DNA from: F2B08 sp046260445
GTDB taxonomy: Bacteria > Actinomycetota > Actinomycetes > Actinomycetales > Dermatophilaceae
Assembly (NCBI GenBank): GCA_046260445.1
Contig: JBHEPF010000140.1
Coordinates: 1 to 18,777, forward strand
Length of the DNA stretch: 18,777 nt
Direction: 5' to 3'
The notes under the pieces were generated by a model. That model did no database searches. It was not told the DNA's origin and was given only the letters and a program-made list of their open reading frames with translations. The position numbers and the translations under genes were made by a program. This document shows positions 15,106 through 18,777 of this stretch, one piece after another. Position 1 is the stretch's first letter. Each line of letters starts with the position of its first letter.

Positions 15106-15111
15106 TAGACT
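15106..15111 (+). promoter_or_regulatory. Putative -10 box for deoC
   Basis: TAGACT ends 7 nt before GTG 15119, without a Shine-Dalgarno site between. It is the best start-defining signal for deoC, which has a long open frame extending upstream over the baeRF3 gene. No clear -35 or operator palindrome was seen. Confidence 0.5.
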
Positions 15112-15118
15112 CCCCCGG

Positions 15119-16123
15119 GTGAGCACGTCGACGACGACCGACCCGGGCAGCAGGGCGCGTGACCTCCTCGGCGTGAGCCGCCTGACGAACCGGGCTCTGA
15201 CGTCCTGGCTGCAGGCTCTCCCCGGCGTAGACCAGGTCGGTGCCGACGCCCGGGCCGCCGGGCTGCGGACCCGTAGCATCAAGGCGGACAGCAAGCGCTG
15301 GGCGATCGACCTCGCGATCTCGATGATCGACCTCACGACGCTCGAGGGCTCCGACACCCCCGGCAAGGTGCGCGGGCTGGCGACCCGTGCCCTGATCCCC
15401 GACCCGAGCGACCCGAGCACGCCCAGCCCGGCAGCGGTCTGCGTCTACGGGGACATGGTCGGGGTCGCCCGGCAGACCCTCGGTGAGAGCGGAGTGAAGA
15501 TCGCGGCCGTCGCGACCGCCTTTCCGAGTGGCCGCGCATCCCTGAAGGTCAAGCTCCTCGACGTCCGCGAGGCTGTGGCCGCCGGGGCCGACGAGATCGA
15601 CATGGTCATCGACCGAGGCGCCTTCCTCGCCGGCGACTACCGCACGGTCTTCGACCAGATCGTGGCCGTCAAGGGGGCGTGTGGGCGCGACGACGGCTCA
15701 GCCGCACGGCTCAAGGTCATCATGGAGACCGGCGAGCTCGTCACCTACGACAACGTCCGGCGCGCCAGCTGGCTCTCGATGCTGGCCGGAGCGGACTTCA
15801 TCAAGACGAGCACGGGCAAGATCTCCCCCGCCGCGACCCTGCCGGTCACGGTCATCATGCTCGAGGCGGTCCGGGACTGGCGCGAGCTCACCGGGGAGAT
15901 GGTCGGCGTCAAGCCCGCGGGCGGGATCCGCACGAGCAAGGACGCCATCAGCTACCTCGTCGCCGTGAGCGAGATCGCCGGTGACGCCTGGCTCGACAAC
16001 ACGTGGTTCCGGTTCGGCGCCTCGAGCCTGCTGGGCGACCTCGTCCTCCAGCGCCAGCGGATGAGCCTGGGGGTCTACTCCGGGTCCGACTACATCGCCG
16101 ACGACGCCCCGAGCGGGTACTAG
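15119..16123 (+). CDS. deoC: Deoxyribose-phosphate aldolase (long, DERA-like form)
   Basis: Class I aldolase of about 334 aa that cleaves 2-deoxyribose-5-phosphate into glyceraldehyde-3-phosphate and acetaldehyde in the cytoplasm. The Schiff-base lysine is Lys229 in FIKTSTGK (227-234). The second active-site lysine is Lys265 in GVKPAGGIRT (263-272). The acidic residue is Asp161 in DEIDMV. The length and motifs ATAFPSGRA and TSTGKISPAATLPV resemble the longer human DERA type rather than the roughly 220-260 aa short bacterial form; the extra residues are an N-terminal extension of about 60. GTG 15119 is preferred because of the -10 box 7 nt upstream. Two aldehyde dehydrogenase homologues follow directly and could take up the acetaldehyde. 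DeoR- or CytR-like regulators are absent from the window. Confidence 0.93.
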   Translation: MSTSTTTDPGSRARDLLGVSRLTNRALTSWLQALPGVDQVGADARAAGLRTRSIKADSKRWAIDLAISMIDLTTLEGSDTPGKVRGLATRALIPDPSDPSTPSPAAVCVYGDMVGVARQTLGESGVKIAAVATAFPSGRASLKVKLLDVREAVAAGADEIDMVIDRGAFLAGDYRTVFDQIVAVKGACGRDDGSAARLKVIMETGELVTYDNVRRASWLSMLAGADFIKTSTGKISPAATLPVTVIMLEAVRDWRELTGEMVGVKPAGGIRTSKDAISYLVAVSEIAGDAWLDNTWFRFGASSLLGDLVLQRQRMSLGVYSGSDYIADDAPSGY

Positions 16124-16160
16124 AGACCATGCCTTCAGCGAGGAGCAGCCAGACCATGCC
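16124..16160 (+). repeat. 10-bp direct repeat duplicating the start region of the aldehyde dehydrogenase
   Basis: AGACCATGCC occurs at 16124-16133 and 16151-16160. Both copies carry an ATG in the same frame (16129 and 16156), 27 bp or nine codons apart. GAGGAG at 16140-16145 lies between them, 10 nt before the second ATG. Confidence 0.8.
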
Positions 16161-17625
16161 GACGTTCGAGTACGCACCGGCCCCCGAGTCCCGGGCCGTC
16201 GTCGACATCGCCGAGAGCTACCCGCTGTGGATCGGCGGCGAGTGGGTCGAGGGCCACGGCACGCCGTTCCCGACGATCAACCCCGCGACCGAGGAGCAGC
16301 TGAGCACCGTCGCGGAGGCGACCGAAGCGGACGTTGACGCCGCCGTGCGGGCGGCGCGCAGCGCATACACCCGTGTCTGGTCCCGGATGAGTGGAGCCGA
16401 CCGCGGCAAGTACCTGTTCCGGATCGCGCGGATCATGCAGGAGCGTGCCCGCGAGCTCGCGGTTCTCGAGACCCTCGACAACGGCAAGCCGATCAGGGAG
16501 ACCCGCGACTTCGACGTGCCGACCGCCGCGGCGCACTTCTTCTACCACGCCGGCTGGGCCGACAAGCTGGAGTATGCGGGGCTCGGGGGCCACGGCCGCG
16601 AGATCCGCCCGCACGGAGTCGTCGGGCAGATCATCCCGTGGAACTTCCCGCTCCTCATGCTCGCGTGGAAGATCGCCCCGGCCCTCGCGTGCGGCAACAC
16701 GGTCGTGCTCAAGCCGGCCGAGACCACTCCCCTCGCCGCGCTGCTCTTCGCCGAGATCTGCGAGCAGGCCGACCTGCCGCCCGGTGTCGTCAACATCGTC
16801 ACCGGTGCCGGCCCGACCGGGCAGGCCATCGTCGACCACCCCGGGATCGACAAGATCGCCTTCACCGGCAGCACCGCGGTCGGCAAGATGATCGCGCGCT
16901 CCATCGCGGGCACGAACAAGCTCGCCACCCTCGAGCTCGGAGGCAAGGCCGCCAACGTCATCTTCGACGACGCGCCCCTCGACCAGGCTGTGGAGGGCAT
17001 CGTCGGCGGCATCTTCTTCAACCAGGGGCAGGTCTGCTGCGCCGGCAGCCGCGTGCTCGTCCAGGAGAACATCGCCGACGACGTCGTCCGCCGTCTCAAG
17101 CGCCGCCTGGAGACGCTCCGGCTCGGCGACCCGCTCGACAAGAACACCGACGTCGGCGCCATCAACAGCGAGCGCCAGCTTGCGCGGATCAGTGAGCTGA
17201 GCGACGTCGGCGAGAGCGAGGGGGCGGTGCGCTGGGACACCGGCTGTCCGCTCCCGAAGAACGGGTTCTGGTTCCGGCCGACGCTCTTCACCGAGGTCAG
17301 CCAGAGTCACCGGATCGCCCAGGAGGAGATCTTCGGTCCCGTGCTGTCGGTGCTCACCTTCCGCACCCCCGGCGAGGCCGTCGCCAAGGCCAACAACACC
17401 CCCTATGGCCTCTCCGCCGGGGTGTGGACCGAGAAGGGCAGCCGGATCCTCTGGATGGCCGACCAGCTCCGCGCCGGGGTCGTGTGGGCGAACACCTTCA
17501 ACCAGTTCGACCCGACCTCGCCGTTCGGCGGCTACAAGGAGTCCGGCTACGGCCGCGAGGGTGGCCGGCAGGGCCTGGCCGCCTACGTCACGACAGCGGG
17601 AACGCCCAAGGGAGAAGGCAAGTGA
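16156..17625 (+). CDS. NAD(P)-dependent aldehyde dehydrogenase (catalytically complete)
   Basis: Full-length aldehyde dehydrogenase of 489 aa, probably oxidising acetaldehyde or a related aldehyde to the acid. Key residues are present: Asn163 in IPWNFPL, Lys186 in VLKPAET, the cofactor motif FTGST (236-240), the general base Glu260 in LELGGK (259-264), and the nucleophile Cys294 in FFNQGQVCCAGSR (287-299). EEIFGPV (390-396) and the end motif GGYKESGYGREGG (458-470) are also normal. ATG 16156 is chosen because GAGGAG lies 10 nt upstream; an in-frame ATG at 16129 would add nine residues. It follows deoC by 32 bp and overlaps the short homologue downstream by GTGA. Substrate and cofactor preference cannot be read from sequence; acetaldehyde is inferred from deoC. 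Confidence 0.92.
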   Translation: MPTFEYAPAPESRAVVDIAESYPLWIGGEWVEGHGTPFPTINPATEEQLSTVAEATEADVDAAVRAARSAYTRVWSRMSGADRGKYLFRIARIMQERARELAVLETLDNGKPIRETRDFDVPTAAAHFFYHAGWADKLEYAGLGGHGREIRPHGVVGQIIPWNFPLLMLAWKIAPALACGNTVVLKPAETTPLAALLFAEICEQADLPPGVVNIVTGAGPTGQAIVDHPGIDKIAFTGSTAVGKMIARSIAGTNKLATLELGGKAANVIFDDAPLDQAVEGIVGGIFFNQGQVCCAGSRVLVQENIADDVVRRLKRRLETLRLGDPLDKNTDVGAINSERQLARISELSDVGESEGAVRWDTGCPLPKNGFWFRPTLFTEVSQSHRIAQEEIFGPVLSVLTFRTPGEAVAKANNTPYGLSAGVWTEKGSRILWMADQLRAGVVWANTFNQFDPTSPFGGYKESGYGREGGRQGLAAYVTTAGTPKGEGK

Positions 17626-18506
17626 GTCCCAGTCCAGCGAGGGTCGACGTTCGCAAGACCTACAAGCTCTACATCGGTGGGGCCTTCCCGCGCAGCGAGT
17701 CGGGCCGGTCCTACGAGGTGTATGCGGCGCCCGGGCGGGGCGGCGACCGCGCCTTCCTCGCCAACGCGGCCAAGGGCTCGCGCAAGGACGCGCGCAATGC
17801 CGTCGTCGCCGCGCGCAAAGCGGTCGGCGGCTGGTCGGGGGCCACCGCATACAACCGGGGCCAGGTGCTCTACCGGGTGGCCGAGGTGATGGAGTCCCGG
17901 CGCGACCAGCTGCTCGCCGAGGTGCGCGCCGCCGAGGGTGTGACCGCCACCCGCGCGGGGGCGCTCGTCGACGCGGCGATCGACCGCTGGGTCTGGTACT
18001 CGGGCTGGTCGGACAAGATCGCGCAGGTGACCGGCAACGTCAACCCGGTCGCGGGGCCCTACTTCAACATCTCCGCGCCCGAGCCGACCGGCGTCGTCGC
18101 CGCGCTCGCGCCGCAGGAGAGCTCGCTCCTCGGGCTCGTCTCCGTCATAGCGCCGGTCATCGTCACCGGCAACACCTGCGTCGTCGTCGCCTCGACCGAG
18201 CTGCCGCTCCCGGCGATCACCCTCGCCGAGTGCCTCGCGACCTCCGACGTGCCCGGGGGTGTCGTCAACATCCTCACCGGAGACGCGGGCGAGATGGCGC
18301 CGTGGCTGGCCTCCCACCTCGACGTCAACGGCATCGACCTCACCGGAGCCGGTGACCTCGACTGGGCAGCGCTCGAGGCCGCCGCCGCGGGCAACCTCAA
18401 GCGGGTCCGGCGCCCGGCCGAGGAGGACCTCGCGGCGGTGCCGGAGCTGTCGCGGATGACGGCCTGGCTCGAGACCAAGACGGTCTGGCACCCCAAGGGC
18501 CGCTGA
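17622..18506 (+). CDS. Short aldehyde dehydrogenase-like protein, predicted pseudoenzyme
   Basis: Protein of 294 aa that aligns with the N-terminal NAD-binding half of aldehyde dehydrogenases: LYIGGAFPRSESGRSYEV, then GVVAALAPQESSLLGLVSVI and PGGVVNILTG (211-220). The catalytic set is gone. The WN of the oxyanion site is QE (165-166), the lysine of VLKPAE is replaced (VVVASTE), FTGST is DLTGAG, LELGGK is absent, and the protein ends before the cysteine domain. The frame is intact, the stop is clean, and GGAGAAGG precedes GTG 17622, which overlaps the upstream stop. It is therefore a maintained gene, not obvious decay. It resembles the C-terminal pseudo-domain of two-domain ALDH16 proteins. 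A structural or partner role for the upstream enzyme is inferred. Confidence 0.85.
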   Translation: MSPSPARVDVRKTYKLYIGGAFPRSESGRSYEVYAAPGRGGDRAFLANAAKGSRKDARNAVVAARKAVGGWSGATAYNRGQVLYRVAEVMESRRDQLLAEVRAAEGVTATRAGALVDAAIDRWVWYSGWSDKIAQVTGNVNPVAGPYFNISAPEPTGVVAALAPQESSLLGLVSVIAPVIVTGNTCVVVASTELPLPAITLAECLATSDVPGGVVNILTGDAGEMAPWLASHLDVNGIDLTGAGDLDWAALEAAAAGNLKRVRRPAEEDLAAVPELSRMTAWLETKTVWHPKGR

Positions 18507-18524
18507 CGCTGCTCCGACAGCGGC
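18499..18524 (+). terminator. Terminator-like hairpin after the short aldehyde dehydrogenase gene
   Basis: GCCGCTG (18499-18505) and CAGCGGC (18518-18524) form a perfect 7-bp stem with a 12-nt loop, overlapping the stop codon. A shorter alternative stem, CGCTG/CAGCG, shares the right arm. There is no following T-run, so termination is uncertain. Confidence 0.35.
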
Positions 18525-18540
18525 GCGCCGACCGCGTGGC

Positions 18541-18546
18541 TAGGGT
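18541..18546 (+). promoter_or_regulatory. Putative -10 box for the serine hydrolase gene
   Basis: TAGGGT lies 6 nt before ATG 18553 in the 46-bp gap after the aldehyde dehydrogenase pair. The spacing again fits a leaderless transcript, although GGGTGGGCGG could also act as a weak ribosome binding region. Confidence 0.4.
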
Positions 18547-18552
18547 GGGCGG

Positions 18553-18777
18553 ATGCCCGTGCAGCATGACACCGCCGTCCACCTCCGTCACGTCCTGGCC
18601 CGCGCCCAGCGCGACGGACGACTGCCGTCCGTCGTCGCCGGGCTGGTCCGTGACGGAGACCTGGTCTGGCACGGCGCCGCCGGCACGCTCGACGGCCGGG
18701 CCGGCGGCGAGCCGGCGGACGAGGACACCCAGTACCGGATGGGATCGATCACGAAGACCTTCGTCGCGGTATGCGTG
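18553..18777 (+). CDS. Serine hydrolase, beta-lactamase/class C family, N-terminus (partial)
   Basis: The first 75 codons of a gene running off the window. The peptide starts MPVQHDTAVHLRHVLARAQ. It continues with LPSVVAGLVRDGDLVWHGAAG and ends with YRMGSITKTFVAVCV. SITK is the SxxK nucleophile motif (Ser about 66, Lys about 69) of the beta-lactamase/penicillin-binding-protein-like hydrolase family. That family includes esterases, D-aminopeptidases and class C-like proteins. No signal peptide is visible, so a cytoplasmic location is likely and a true antibiotic-resistance enzyme unlikely. The YxN and C-terminal motifs lie outside the window, so the subclass is open. The ATG follows a -10 box by 6 nt. 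Confidence 0.8.
   Translation, partial: MPVQHDTAVHLRHVLARAQRDGRLPSVVAGLVRDGDLVWHGAAGTLDGRAGGEPADEDTQYRMGSITKTFVAVCV

Noticed and set aside
14117..15118. Long in-frame upstream extension of deoC
   Set aside because: It runs antisense through the baeRF3 gene, and the aldolase similarity begins after GTG 15119, which has its own -10 box.
17622..18506. Short aldehyde dehydrogenase gene as a decaying pseudogene or frameshifted fragment
   Set aside because: No continuation of the dehydrogenase (Cys domain) is found in any frame of the 46-bp gap or in the next gene. The start is coupled and has a good RBS, and the substitutions are spread over all active-site positions, which suggests a maintained pseudoenzyme.
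18553..18777. True secreted beta-lactamase (antibiotic resistance gene)
   Set aside because: Only the SxxK motif is visible, there is no signal peptide, and the family is dominated by esterase- and peptidase-like members.
1..18777. CRISPR arrays, tRNA or rRNA genes, insertion sequences and prophage genes
   Set aside because: No regularly spaced repeats, cloverleaf-like sequences, transposase motifs or phage structural proteins were seen on either strand.

Overview
The window is about 72% GC by eye and almost fully coding. Third-codon positions are strongly G/C, starts are often GTG, and consecutive genes overlap by ATGA or GTGA. Five or six genes have a TANNNT -10 box only 6-7 nt before the start codon, the usual layout of leaderless actinobacterial mRNAs. 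Together with the gene content this points to a high-GC actinomycete, most likely Micrococcales and possibly near Intrasporangiaceae. The genus is inference from overall feel, not from a marker gene.

Layout. (1) 1-1180: tail of an ABC importer permease and its PotA/FbpC-type ATPase. (2) 1229-3723: a two-gene ABC exporter of the antibiotic/drug-export type. (3) 3749-6394: purine nucleoside phosphorylase and a phosphohexomutase-family enzyme. (4) 6391-11746: a tightly coupled five-gene operon (proline-rich polytopic membrane protein, DUF4129, DUF4350, MoxR AAA+ ATPase, DUF58). A convergent SpoIIM-like gene (11865-12860) and a divergent RDD-family gene (12926-13798) follow. (5) 13844-14986, minus strand: a baeRF family 3 (archaeo-eukaryotic release-factor-like) protein. 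(6) 15119-18506: deoC, a complete aldehyde dehydrogenase, and a short aldehyde dehydrogenase homologue that lacks every catalytic residue. (7) 18553 to the end: the start of a serine beta-lactamase-like hydrolase. No gap longer than 300 bases lacks a gene. I saw no tRNA, rRNA, CRISPR array, transposase or phage gene.

How the genes fit together. Blocks 3 and 6 make a plausible (deoxy)nucleoside salvage route. PNP releases (deoxy)ribose-1-phosphate, the mutase could convert it to the 5-phosphate, DeoC splits deoxyribose-5-phosphate into glyceraldehyde-3-phosphate and acetaldehyde, and the dehydrogenase could oxidise the acetaldehyde. The route is interrupted by the MoxR/DUF58/SpoIIM/RDD module. 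From memory, that module matches Mycobacterium tuberculosis Rv3689-Rv3695 in gene order and in the inverted SpoIIM gene. Its function is unknown, and it is the best candidate here for an undercharacterised envelope-associated system.

The other points most worth following are the catalytic plus pseudo-aldehyde dehydrogenase pair, which resembles a split ALDH16; the baeRF3 gene; the leaderless promoters; duplicated start-codon regions; and an apparent excess of the hexamer GTATGC in all reading frames.
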